Source: RGIG7213 sp045540335
Lineage (GTDB): Bacteria > Bacillota > Clostridia > Oscillospirales > CAG-272
NCBI GenBank assembly: GCA_045540335.1
Contig: JAZQHC010000020.1
Span: 1 to 64,000 of the forward strand
Direction of reading: 5' to 3'
Length of the DNA: 64,000 bases
Below, in pieces: positions 35,805 to 44,869 of the stretch; within the stretch, counting starts at the first letter, position 1; each line of letters begins with the position of its first letter. A model generated the notes under the pieces. It was given only the letters and a program-made list of their open reading frames with translations. It made no database searches and was not told the origin of the DNA. The position numbers and the translations under genes are program-made.

Positions 35805-37163
35805 TTATTCAAAAATATCGTTCAACTGATATATCGTTTCGCTATTGTTTGTAATAACGACCACCGAATCGCCCGGGAAAAATTTAGAATTACCATTCGG
35901 TATTTCCGTTTTTCCGCGCCGCGTGATACACGCAAGAAGAATATTTTTTCTTATTTTGATACTTTTCAATTCTTCACCGCAGTGCAAGGTGGTTTTATCT
36001 ACGCGAAACTCTATTGCCTCTGTTTTTCCATCTGCAATAAGGTGAACAGAGCTTGCCGCCCCGGTTTGATTTCGCATAGCGCGAACGTATCCTACTATTA
36101 TATTACACGAAAGCTCTTTAGGGCAAACGACGCTGCTTTGCGGCAAAAGATCAAGTATCGCATTATCATCCACGTGGTCAAGCTTCGTTATTACCTGCGG
36201 CACTTTATGGCTATGGCCGTAAAGCGATATTATCAAATTTAATTCGTCCATTCCCGTAAGCGCGATAAGCGCATCGCAATGGTCGATACCTTCATTTTCA
36301 AGCACGTGGGCGCTTGTGGCGTCGCCCTTTATAACGTTCACCTCGGGTAACAATGCAGAAAGCTCGCGACAGCGGTCTTCGTCGTTATCTATTATGGTAA
36401 CCTCGATACCAAGCCGCGTTAATTTTTCTGTAAGGTAAAGGCATATACGGCTTCCGCCGCAGATTATTACCCTTTTTGCCCTTTTTGTAATTATGCCGAG
36501 GTTTTTCAACAGCATGGTAAGATCGTCTGTGGAGGCAGTTACAAATATCCTGTCGCCCTCGCGCAGAACAACGTTTCCGTTAGGGGTAATAACGTTTCCT
36601 TCCCTTACTACCGTGCAAACAAGCACGTTGCATTTTACGATAGAATTAAGTTCCCACAGGGGCTTGTCCTTCAGCTTACTGTCTGACTCTATACGAAGCT
36701 CTACTATTTCTATTCTGCCCTTGGCAAACGTATCCAGCTTTAAAAATCCCGGATATCTTAATAATCTTTCTATTTCGACCGCGGCGCGCCTTTCGGGTGT
36801 AATTATCATAGACAAGGCAAACGCCTCGCGCATATCGTATATCTGTGCCGTATATTCCGGGTCGCGTATGCGCGCAATGGTATGAACGGCGGGATTCATC
36901 GTATGTGCCGTTAAGCAGCACAATAAATTCGTTTCGTCAGACCCTGCCGCAGCAATAACGATATCTGCCTGCTGTACGCCTGCATTATCCAACACGCTTT
37001 TAACCGCGCAGTTGCCGTTAACCGTCATAACATCGTAATTTTCTTCTATGTATTGTAAAACTTCGCTGTCGGTATCTATCACGGTGATGTCGTAATCTTC
37101 CGTCGAAAGATGGCGCACTATCATAGCACCGACCTTTCCCGTTCCCGCAATAATGATCTTCAC
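35805..37163 (-). CDS. trkA: Trk-system potassium uptake protein TrkA
   Basis: A 452-residue cytoplasmic ring-forming regulator with two RCK units. Each has a nucleotide-binding Rossmann half (MKIIIAGTGKVGAMIVRHL at 1-19; KRVIICGGSRICLYLTEKL at about 230) and a TrkA-C half. It gates the TrkH channel in response to NAD(H)/ATP and sometimes c-di-AMP. Long TrkA of this two-unit type pairs with TrkH, as here. Confidence 0.95.
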   Translation of the reverse strand: MKIIIAGTGKVGAMIVRHLSTEDYDITVIDTDSEVLQYIEENYDVMTVNGNCAVKSVLDNAGVQQADIVIAAAGSDETNLLCCLTAHTMNPAVHTIARIRDPEYTAQIYDMREAFALSMIITPERRAAVEIERLLRYPGFLKLDTFAKGRIEIVELRIESDSKLKDKPLWELNSIVKCNVLVCTVVREGNVITPNGNVVLREGDRIFVTASTDDLTMLLKNLGIITKRAKRVIICGGSRICLYLTEKLTRLGIEVTIIDNDEDRCRELSALLPEVNVIKGDATSAHVLENEGIDHCDALIALTGMDELNLIISLYGHSHKVPQVITKLDHVDDNAILDLLPQSSVVCPKELSCNIIVGYVRAMRNQTGAASSVHLIADGKTEAIEFRVDKTTLHCGEELKSIKIRKNILLACITRRGKTEIPNGNSKFFPGDSVVVITNNSETIYQLNDIFE

Positions 37164-37190
37164 AAAAATTCTCCTTATTTTCGAGAGCTT

Positions 37191-38003
37191 TTAGTCCTCT
37201 TCTGCTTCTATGCGTTCTATCAAACCTGCTATTGCTCCGTCTGCACAGTGGCAAACAACGTAATTTGACATATCCTTTATTTTCTGCAATCCTGATATCG
37301 GGCACGCAGAAACATCTGCACTGGCAAGCATATTTTCGTCGTTTTCGTAATCGCCGATGCAATACGTTTTAACATTACCCAACAAGGATTTAAGATATTT
37401 TACCTGTGCGCCCTTGGTAGCACCGGGGGCAAGCAATTCAAGCATCGTTCTGCACGAATACGACTTTTCGAACATACCGTTCGTTTTTTCGTCTATATAT
37501 TTATTTGCCGCTTCAAGATCCTGTGCGCTTTCGCCTGCAAGAACGATTTTATTCCAGCCGTCAAGCGGCATTTGCGAAAGAGGCGTTTGTTCTACATGGG
37601 CAAAATAATTTTTCAGTTCATTGTATATAAGATCGTTGTCAGATGCGGCAAGATATCCGTCGCGGCAGTTTATACGTATGCCCAACGTCGGAAACTTCTC
37701 GTGCAGATCCATCAAAACAGGCATAACGGAAGGCCCGTCTAAGCAGATCTCGTTTATTCTTTTTTTATTAGGAACGTCGTAAAGATAGCTTCCGTTACAA
37801 AATACGCACGGTGCATTTACAAGCTCGTCATATCCGGGAACGATAGTGCCTATATTGTACGCCACCCTTCCGGAAGCAAACGTAAATAAGCCGCCGTTTT
37901 CTTTGAAATAGCGTATAGCCTCGTTATTTCTTTTTATCCCCGATTCAGAGCCGGTGTAAGTGCCGTCGATATCGGAAATTATTATTTTGCCTGAAAATTT
38001 CAT
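37191..38003 (-). CDS. HAD-family Cof-type hydrolase
   Basis: A 270-residue phosphatase of the HAD superfamily, Cof-like class IIB. Motif I is IISDIDGTYTG, motif II FTFASGRV, motif III/IV the ending CIGDYENDENMLASADVSACPISG. ATG 38003 is chosen because AAGGAT lies ten bases upstream; the frame is open 20 codons further. Substrates of these enzymes are sugar or nucleotide phosphates and cannot be predicted here. It sits between dapA and trkA. Confidence 0.9.
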   Translation of the reverse strand: MKFSGKIIISDIDGTYTGSESGIKRNNEAIRYFKENGGLFTFASGRVAYNIGTIVPGYDELVNAPCVFCNGSYLYDVPNKKRINEICLDGPSVMPVLMDLHEKFPTLGIRINCRDGYLAASDNDLIYNELKNYFAHVEQTPLSQMPLDGWNKIVLAGESAQDLEAANKYIDEKTNGMFEKSYSCRTMLELLAPGATKGAQVKYLKSLLGNVKTYCIGDYENDENMLASADVSACPISGLQKIKDMSNYVVCHCADGAIAGLIERIEAEED

Positions 38004-38069
38004 TTTTAGATCCTTTCCGGGGTTTTCCCCATATAGGGCGGTAGTCACCGCCCCATAGCGCATTTACGT

Positions 38070-38960
38070 TTAAAAATCGCCTTCGTTATAGGCGTTTATC
38101 AATTCCTGTGCAACATGGGATTCGCAGCTTATCAAAGGCAGGCGCAACTCGCCCCTGCAATACCCCAGCTGTGCCATAAGGCTTTTTATCGTTATTGGAT
38201 TAGAATCAAGATTAAGTGCCTTTAAAAGCGGATACATTCTGCGAAACATAACAGAAGCTTCAATATTTTTGCCTAAAATAAAATTCTCGTATATATTTCT
38301 AAACTCTTCGGGTAGGGCGTTTGAAACAACGCTTACACAGCCGCAGGCACCCATGCTTAAAAACGGCAGTATCATTGAATCGTTGCCGCAATAAATATCG
38401 CACCCCGAAAGATTTGCCAATTTATCTGTAACGTCGGCAATGTCGCACGACGCTTCTTTTAAAGCTGAAATATTTTCGTGTGCAAAAAGTATCCGCGCGG
38501 TTTCCGTTTGAATATTTACACCCGTGCGCGACGGAACGTTATACATCATAACGGGAACGCTTGAAGATTCGGCAACCGTAAGATAGTGATGTATTATCCC
38601 CCTTTGCGACGGCTTGTTGTAATACGGCGTTACCGTAAGGATTCCGTGCACGCCGAGAGCGCACGTCTCTTTAACCAACGAAGCAGCACTTCGCGTATCT
38701 GCCGCACCGCACCCCGCAACAACGAAGATTTTCCCCTCTGTTGCCGAAAGCGTAAAATCTATAAGCTTAAGCCTTTCCGCCTTGCTGACGGTAGGCGATT
38801 CGCCCGTAGTGCCAAGAACGACTATACCGTCTATCCCTGCTTTTATCTGATTTGCCAAAACCGCCTTGTATGAAGAATAATCTATTTCCCCATTAGAAAA
38901 TGGGGTTATAACAGCGGTTATTATACCGTTTGGAAACCGCTTTTTGTCTATATATTCCAT
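38070..38960 (-). CDS. dapA: 4-hydroxy-tetrahydrodipicolinate synthase
   Basis: A 296-residue class I aldolase for the first committed step to lysine, diaminopimelate and (in spore formers) dipicolinate. Features: GIITAVITPF, VVLGTTGESPTVSKAE, the catalytic Tyr in MMYNVPSRTGVN and the Schiff-base Lys in ISALKEAS. It is the first gene of a co-oriented group with the HAD phosphatase and Trk genes. Two thirds of the last helix deviates from E. coli DapA, but the length is normal. Confidence 0.94.
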   Translation of the reverse strand: MEYIDKKRFPNGIITAVITPFSNGEIDYSSYKAVLANQIKAGIDGIVVLGTTGESPTVSKAERLKLIDFTLSATEGKIFVVAGCGAADTRSAASLVKETCALGVHGILTVTPYYNKPSQRGIIHHYLTVAESSSVPVMMYNVPSRTGVNIQTETARILFAHENISALKEASCDIADVTDKLANLSGCDIYCGNDSMILPFLSMGACGCVSVVSNALPEEFRNIYENFILGKNIEASVMFRRMYPLLKALNLDSNPITIKSLMAQLGYCRGELRLPLISCESHVAQELINAYNEGDF

Positions 38961-39116
38961 TTTTGTACCCCGTAATAAATAACTGTTGAAATTTTCACAT
39001 TAATAGATTATAATGTAAAAAGCTTCACTGTATATTTTATGCGGAATACGCCGATGTTGACTGTTTGAGTTTATCATATTATTTAACAAATGTCAACCTG
39101 ATTGAGGATTTTTATT

Positions 39117-40187
39117 ATGAGCGATAGCACCCTTTTAACCACCAAAGCATATTATTACGACCTGCCGCAAGAGCTTATTGCACAATCGCCCGCAGAAAAG
39201 CGCGACGAATCGCGCCTGATGTGCGTAGATAAAAAAACGGGCAATATAGCGCACAGCACGTTTAAAGAGATAACGAATTACCTTAAAAGCACAGACGTTC
39301 TTGTAATAAACAATTCGCGCGTTATACCTGCACGTATAATGGGAAGCAAGAAAAAAACGTCTGAAAGCCCCGATTCGCCCGCAAAGGTAGAGGTTTTGTT
39401 GCTTCGCGCAGTATCCAACGACATGTGGGAATGTATCGTGCACCCCGGAAAAAGGCTGAAGGTTGGTGCGGAAATAGAGTTTAACGGCGTTTTATCGGGC
39501 GTTATAGTACAGGTTAAGGAAGACGGAAACCGTTTGATACAATTCACCTACGATAAAGAAAAACATGGCAACATCTTCGCCGTTTTGGACGAGATAGGTT
39601 CTATGCCGACACCGCCGTACATAACGAAAAAGCTTGAAGATAAAAGCAGATATCAAACAGTTTACGCCAAAACGAACGGTTCTGCGGCTGCACCTACAGC
39701 AGGGCTTCACTTTACGGAGGAATTACTTCAAAAAATAAGGGATATGGGTGTAAAAATAGCGCCCGTTATGCTTCACGTGGGGCTTGGCACGTTTCGGCCC
39801 GTAAAGGTTGAAAACGTAAAGGACCATAAAATGCATTCTGAATATTTTGAAGTTTCAAAGGAAAGTGCGGATATAATAAACAACGCCAAGAAAAACGGCG
39901 GAAGAATAATTTCAGTAGGTACTACCTCCACGCGCGTGTTAGAAAGTGCATCCGACGAAAACGGCGTTATCCACCCAATGGCAGCAGATACGGATATTTT
40001 CATATATCCGGGCTATAAATTCAAAGTGGTCGATGCTTTGATAACAAATTTTCACCTGCCCGAAAGTACGCTGTTGATGCTGGTTTCCGCATTTTCAGAC
40101 CGCGAAATAATGCTAAACGCGTACAAAACCGCAGTTGAAGAAAAATACAGATTTTTCTCGTTTGGTGATGCGATGCTCATAGTATAA
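39117..40187 (+). CDS. queA: S-adenosylmethionine:tRNA ribosyltransferase-isomerase
   Basis: A 356-residue enzyme of queuosine synthesis that moves the ribosyl part of SAM to preQ1-tRNA to form epoxyqueuosine. It opens with YYYDLPQELIAQSPAEKRDESRLM and contains NNSRVIPAR, GSAAAPTAGLHFT and THMLHVGLGTFRP-like VMLHVGLGTFRPV. ATG 39117 follows GAGGA; the frame is open five codons earlier. No tgt gene follows, so queA is single here. Confidence 0.95.
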   Translation: MSDSTLLTTKAYYYDLPQELIAQSPAEKRDESRLMCVDKKTGNIAHSTFKEITNYLKSTDVLVINNSRVIPARIMGSKKKTSESPDSPAKVEVLLLRAVSNDMWECIVHPGKRLKVGAEIEFNGVLSGVIVQVKEDGNRLIQFTYDKEKHGNIFAVLDEIGSMPTPPYITKKLEDKSRYQTVYAKTNGSAAAPTAGLHFTEELLQKIRDMGVKIAPVMLHVGLGTFRPVKVENVKDHKMHSEYFEVSKESADIINNAKKNGGRIISVGTTSTRVLESASDENGVIHPMAADTDIFIYPGYKFKVVDALITNFHLPESTLLMLVSAFSDREIMLNAYKTAVEEKYRFFSFGDAMLIV

Positions 40188-40470
40188 AAGATTTCCGATT
40201 GGTAATTTTCTTATATCCCGTGAACATCGAAGATGCGATGTTTATCCTATAAAGAATAAGCAAGCAATGGCTGACGGTGAAAACCGAAAAATATTTTTAC
40301 CGTAATGAAATTTAACAAAGCCTATTGCCTATGTTTATCTTGCCGACGGACAAATTAACGGTAAATGCTTTCTTACGCCATACTTATTTTCAATTACTGC
40401 CGATAATCGTATATTTTCTGATTTCAAAAGAATCAGCAGAATAATTTTAAATTTCAAGGAGGAAACGATT
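40188..40470 (+). other. Intergenic stretch between queA and the 5'-nucleotidase gene
   Basis: 283 bases without a gene. The only clear structure is a small hairpin AACATCG-N6-CGATGTT (about 40223-40242) without a T-run. I see no riboswitch consensus or convincing promoter; a SigA site may be hidden in the AT-rich second half. Confidence 0.3.
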
Positions 40471-42363
40471 TTGAAAATCAAAAAACTACTCAGCATTCTG
40501 ACGTGCGCGCTTATGATACTTTCCTTAATACCATTCACAGCCGCCGCAGAAGAAAACACCCTATCAGACGACGTTGTAATACTTTACACCAACGACGTAC
40601 ACACATATATTGACGGGCAGTTAAGCTATGACGTAATAGCAGCCATCAAAAAGGATCTGCAGCAATCGTACAAATACGTTATTCTTGCAGATGCAGGCGA
40701 CCACATTCAAGGTACGGCGTTTGGTTCTATGGATAAAGGCGAAAGCATTATTAAGCTGATGAACGCATCAGGCTATGACGTAGCAACCCTTGGCAACCAT
40801 GAATTCGACTATGATATGGAAGGCTGTATGAACGCGATAAGCTGGGCAAGCTTTCCTTACATATCCTGCAACTTTTATAAAGAAGCAGACGGTGTACGCG
40901 GCGAAAACGTTCTTGACAGCTATAAGATTTTCGATTGCGGTAACGAAAAGATAGCCTTCGTGGGAATAACGACCCCCGAAACGTTTTCCAAATCAACCCC
41001 CGCGTATTTCCAAGACGATAACGGAAACTTCATATACGGCATAAGCGCAGGTGAAGACGGCAAGCAATTACAGCAAGACGTACAAGCTGCCATAAACGCG
41101 GCAAAGCAGGCAGGTGCAACAAAAATAATTGCCCTTGGGCATTTGGGATTAGACGCTTCATCTACCCCTTGGACAAGTGCCGAAACCATCAACGGCACAA
41201 GCGGGCTTGATGCTTTTATCGACGGACATTCGCACAGTATAGTAAAATGCCAAGCCGTTCAAGATAAAGACGGAAACGACGTTATCCTTACGCAAACAGG
41301 CGAATATTTTAACAGAATAGGAATGATGGTTATCAACGCCGAAACAGGTAAAATAACCACGGATTTTATAGAATGCGTAGATAACGGCGACGAAACGTTT
41401 TCACTTTCTTCAGAGCTTTATACAAAATCCGAAATTCCCAGCGATGAAAATACAAAGGCCATTAAAGACGCATGGTTTAACGAAATAGAAAACAAGCTTG
41501 GCGTTGTAATAGGCACGTCAACCGTCGTTTTTGATAATTACGACGAAGACGGCAACCGTTTGGTACGTACGCAGGAAACAAACTCGGGCGATCTTTCGGC
41601 GGATTCGCTTTATTATTTGTTTGACAATATGGGCCTTGACGTTGATATTGCCATTATGAACGGCGGCGGTGTTCGTAACAAAGCAGTAACCGGTGATTTT
41701 TCTTACAAAACGTGCAAGGACGTACTTCCCTTCGGAAACGTTGCGTGCTTGCAAACCGTTACGGGCCAGCAAATACTCGATATGCTTGAATGGGGCGCAC
41801 GCTTCGTAGGCGTTGCGGAAAATGGCAGCTTGCTGCACGTTTCGGGCGTAAAATATAAAATAGATACAACGATTGAAAACACCGTAAAAGCAAGCGAATT
41901 AGACGTTTGGTTAAGCGGTCCTGTCGAATACCGCGTATATGATATAACCGTTTACGATAAGACATCAGACGAATGGAAGCCCCTTGACCTTGATGCAAAA
42001 TACAACCTGGCAGGATACAACTACACCTTGCGCGATATGGGCGGCGGATTCGCAATGCTTAACGGTGCAGTTAACGTATTGGATTACGTAATGGAAGACT
42101 ATATGGTATTGGCAAATTACATCAGCGCTTTTGAAAACGGCGTTATCAAGGCAGATAATTCGCCCTTGCTTGAAAAATACCCGCATATGGATATTGATTA
42201 CGGTAACATAGGCGGTAACGGTAGGATCACCGTAGAAGAAAAGCCCGCGGTTGAAGAAAGCCCCGAAACAGGCGACGGCGTATTTACGGTATTGTTATTT
42301 GCTATACCCTTATCCCTTATCTGCATTAAATCCTGCACGGGCAAAAAAAGATACGCAAGATAA
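40471..42363 (+). CDS. Cell-wall-anchored 5'-nucleotidase / metallophosphatase (UshA-like)
   Basis: A 630-residue exported enzyme. Signal peptide 1-25; an N-terminal metallophosphatase domain with YTNDVHTYID, DAGDHIQG, LGNHEFD and GHSHS metal motifs; and a C-terminal 5'-nucleotidase domain (NGGGVRNKAVTGDFSY, YNLAGYNY). The end reads SPETGDG, a hydrophobic helix and KKRYAR, which is an LPXTG-like sorting signal, so it is likely bound to peptidoglycan by a sortase. Translation starts at TTG 40471, eight bases after AAGGAGG. It probably salvages nucleosides or phosphate outside the cell. Confidence 0.9.
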   Translation: MKIKKLLSILTCALMILSLIPFTAAAEENTLSDDVVILYTNDVHTYIDGQLSYDVIAAIKKDLQQSYKYVILADAGDHIQGTAFGSMDKGESIIKLMNASGYDVATLGNHEFDYDMEGCMNAISWASFPYISCNFYKEADGVRGENVLDSYKIFDCGNEKIAFVGITTPETFSKSTPAYFQDDNGNFIYGISAGEDGKQLQQDVQAAINAAKQAGATKIIALGHLGLDASSTPWTSAETINGTSGLDAFIDGHSHSIVKCQAVQDKDGNDVILTQTGEYFNRIGMMVINAETGKITTDFIECVDNGDETFSLSSELYTKSEIPSDENTKAIKDAWFNEIENKLGVVIGTSTVVFDNYDEDGNRLVRTQETNSGDLSADSLYYLFDNMGLDVDIAIMNGGGVRNKAVTGDFSYKTCKDVLPFGNVACLQTVTGQQILDMLEWGARFVGVAENGSLLHVSGVKYKIDTTIENTVKASELDVWLSGPVEYRVYDITVYDKTSDEWKPLDLDAKYNLAGYNYTLRDMGGGFAMLNGAVNVLDYVMEDYMVLANYISAFENGVIKADNSPLLEKYPHMDIDYGNIGGNGRITVEEKPAVEESPETGDGVFTVLLFAIPLSLICIKSCTGKKRYAR

Positions 42364-42410
42364 TTCAAGCAAAAAACACAGGCAAATACTTTAAACGAAA
42401 TTAAAATAAC

Positions 42411-42460
42411 TGCACGTTTCGTGTGATACTCTTAATGAAGTACCGCGCAAAACGTGCAGC
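42411..42460. terminator. Terminator with long loop between convergent genes
   Basis: CTGCACGTTT / AAAACGTGCAG stem with a loop of about 27 bases, then CTTTTTATTT; lies between the nucleotidase gene and the leftward dockerin-ricin gene. Confidence 0.6.
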
Positions 42461-42488
42461 TTTTTATTTATTTACTTTTTTACGAATA

Positions 42489-44534
42489 TTACGGTGCTCT
42501 GTAAGCGAATCTGAACGCCATGTTGCTGTAAGACAACGGTTCAAGCGAGGGCTGAACAGATTTGATTCTCGTATTAGATCCGGCATCGTATCTGTAATGG
42601 TTTCCGCTTGCGTGAGATCCTGCACAGATAAATACGTGGCAAGGATAATTCTTGTAGTTTGCGGGAACTGCCAGATTTGTACTTGTTCCCACGAATACAA
42701 TGTCGCCGCCCATTACGGAAGCCTGATTTGTTATTTTTGTAAATCCAAGACTGATCAACAGCTGTTCAAGGCTGTTTGTCGTATAAAGCGTATAACCTTT
42801 AGTAGCAGGCTGGCCGTTTCTGTTAAAGCCTGCATCGTAAAGCGTCCAACCTACGAATCTATCGCAGGAAATGACCTTTTCGGTTTTGTTAAGCGCGGGG
42901 TTAACGGAAGCATCACCGTATGTATAACCGTTCACACGCATGTAATCTGCATTAAGCTTTCCGTGGTGAAGTATCTTAGCCGCATTCAAAGAGGGGTTGG
43001 GATTATATACAAGATTACCTCTTGTATCATATACAACCTGGCCAAGATATCCTACGACATTTGCCTTTGCTTCCGCCAAAGACGTATATCTGCCGTAAAG
43101 TACAGAGTTATACGGGCACGTTACCCTATATTGCGGCAATTCTTTAACAACGTCAATAAAAGTAAACCATTGTGCATCGGTAGAGTTAAAGGAATATATC
43201 TGAATATTACCGTTATCTATATCCAATCCGCCGTGAACATCAAGCACAAAGTTCTGATTTGCGGCAGAACGCAGAACCACTTTGCCGTCTTTTATGTAAA
43301 TATACCAGCGCTGCGTAGAGGAATTGTTGTCGGGGTTGGTCTGTACGTTAGAGAAATCTGCCATCGCACCGTTTGCAACGTCCAGAACATTTCCACTGTA
43401 CGCGCTTGTTATCTTGTAGGTGCCGTCTGCCTGATGCTCGAACTTCCAGAACTGGCCTTGTGCCAGCAAACATGCATTTCCGTTATCGGTAACGGATATA
43501 TTTCGCGTTCCGAAGTTGAGATTTGCATAAAATTCAGCAGGATAATCAAGTGCAGAGAAATAAGTTAAATACCCTGCTTCGTCTGTGGGTACATCTTTTA
43601 TCTTATTGATATTAAATATCTGTGATGCAGAATAGTTTACGCCATATATCTGAACGTTTGCACCTGCGTTTACAGAGGATTCGCTTATGTCAAGAACCCT
43701 GTCCTCTGCACAAAGTGTAGAGAATACGTATCCGCCTTCACGTTCTACAACGTGCCATTTTTGATTTTCGGCACCTATATTTTTGTAAAGTGCAACGTTC
43801 GTACCGTAATCGCTGGAAGAATAGGCAACGTCAAGCACGGTACCCATACCGACGTTTTTGATATAGTAAGATCCGTCGTCGTTACGGGTAAACCGCCATA
43901 CCTTGTTGGGCGAATTTGTTTTGTCCATCGTTAAAACGTTGTGGTCAACGCTTGCACCGACAACCTTCTCCGTATATGACAATTCTATCGTTGCGTAGAA
44001 ATCGTCGCCAAGCTCTGCCGAAGGAAGCTGGCCTACTGCATATTTTGGCTTGTTGTGAAGAACGAAATCAGCCATATCGGTGATATCGTTTTCATCTGAA
44101 ACGCCGTCGTCATTGAAGTCAAGCGCAGAGGCATAAGTTGAATTGCCGCCCGTTTTTACCATTTTTTTGGCACGTATAACGTCTTTCGTAGTTACGTACG
44201 TATCACCGTTAAGGTCTCCGTTAACTATCAACGTATATGTTTTGTTGCCCGTGGTAAATTGGTATCCCGTGCCAACCCTCGCAGCATCCGCCGAAACGTA
44301 TCCCGACGATTTCGTTACACTGCCCGAGCCGAATTCGGCAATCAATTCGGAAACCGTAACGCCCTCGGGAATATCTTTGATATATGTGCCGTCTATCACA
44401 TACGTCAAATCATCGCCGGCATCAAGACTTGATACGGCAGACGATATCATTTCCGTTGCTGAGAATGCCGATGGCAGTAAGACAGCAATCGTCAGCACCA
44501 TAACGGCAAGCTTAAATAATGTTTTTTTCTTCAT
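42489..44534 (-). CDS. Secreted dockerin - ricin B - ricin B - NlpC/P60-like protein (paralogue)
   Basis: A 681-residue paralogue of the protein at 17634. Signal peptide 1-27; dockerin about 106-160 (DLNGDTYVTTKD, DFNDDGVSDEND); two ricin-type lectin domains about 175-310 and 332-460; a C-terminal domain with Cys557 in ISCDRFVGW and His633 in YPCHVFICAG. The first ~480 residues are much more alike between the two copies than the last 200, so the catalytic parts may have diverged. It is monocistronic, with a SigA promoter overlapped by a palindrome. Confidence 0.85.
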   Translation of the reverse strand: MKKKTLFKLAVMVLTIAVLLPSAFSATEMISSAVSSLDAGDDLTYVIDGTYIKDIPEGVTVSELIAEFGSGSVTKSSGYVSADAARVGTGYQFTTGNKTYTLIVNGDLNGDTYVTTKDVIRAKKMVKTGGNSTYASALDFNDDGVSDENDITDMADFVLHNKPKYAVGQLPSAELGDDFYATIELSYTEKVVGASVDHNVLTMDKTNSPNKVWRFTRNDDGSYYIKNVGMGTVLDVAYSSSDYGTNVALYKNIGAENQKWHVVEREGGYVFSTLCAEDRVLDISESSVNAGANVQIYGVNYSASQIFNINKIKDVPTDEAGYLTYFSALDYPAEFYANLNFGTRNISVTDNGNACLLAQGQFWKFEHQADGTYKITSAYSGNVLDVANGAMADFSNVQTNPDNNSSTQRWYIYIKDGKVVLRSAANQNFVLDVHGGLDIDNGNIQIYSFNSTDAQWFTFIDVVKELPQYRVTCPYNSVLYGRYTSLAEAKANVVGYLGQVVYDTRGNLVYNPNPSLNAAKILHHGKLNADYMRVNGYTYGDASVNPALNKTEKVISCDRFVGWTLYDAGFNRNGQPATKGYTLYTTNSLEQLLISLGFTKITNQASVMGGDIVFVGTSTNLAVPANYKNYPCHVFICAGSHASGNHYRYDAGSNTRIKSVQPSLEPLSYSNMAFRFAYRAP

Positions 44535-44569
44535 ATTTTTTCCTCACGTAAAAATATTGTTCCAAGGTT

Positions 44570-44598
44570 ATTTTATCTTATCGTATGAGTAAAGTCAA
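44570..44598 (-). promoter_or_regulatory. SigA promoter for the second dockerin-ricin gene
   Basis: Minus strand TTGACT (44593-44598), 17 bases, TAAAAT (44570-44575). Confidence 0.7.
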
Positions 44599-44616
44599 TT
44601 AACGATTTGTTAATTG
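44596..44616. promoter_or_regulatory. Operator-like palindrome over the -35 box
   Basis: CAATTAAC, five bases, GTTAATTG: a perfect 8-5-8 dyad that overlaps the -35 element of the dockerin-ricin gene. A regulator that blocks polymerase here is a natural reading. Confidence 0.5.
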
Positions 44617-44789
44617 ATAAACATCGTCAATTTTTCATATAATTTTGAAGTTTTTTTGTTAATTTTATACAATAATATTATCCTTTAAAACATTTTTTTC
44701 ATATATTTGCTTTTCAAATAACGGTAACATTCAAAAAAGCATACATAAATTTACTTATTTTATCAAATTTTCAGTAGAACTATACAGCC

Positions 44790-44834
44790 AAAACGCCCAT
44801 ATCATTCGTGCACGCGAAGCAATATGGGCGTTTT
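44790..44834. terminator. Intrinsic terminator after the collagen-like gene
   Basis: AAAACGCCCATAT / ATATGGGCGTTTT stem around an 18-base loop, 36 bases past the stop of the leftward collagen-like gene. The remaining bases between 44617 and 44790 are AT-rich without visible features. Confidence 0.75.
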
Positions 44835-44869
44835 AACATTCAGTTTAGCAATTTAACCTAATAACCAAA

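Noticed and set aside
42423..43568. 381-codon open frame on the plus strand
   Set aside because: It is antisense to the dockerin-ricin gene, with odd composition rich in Cys, Arg and Ile and no recognisable motif; the minus-strand protein is clearly real.
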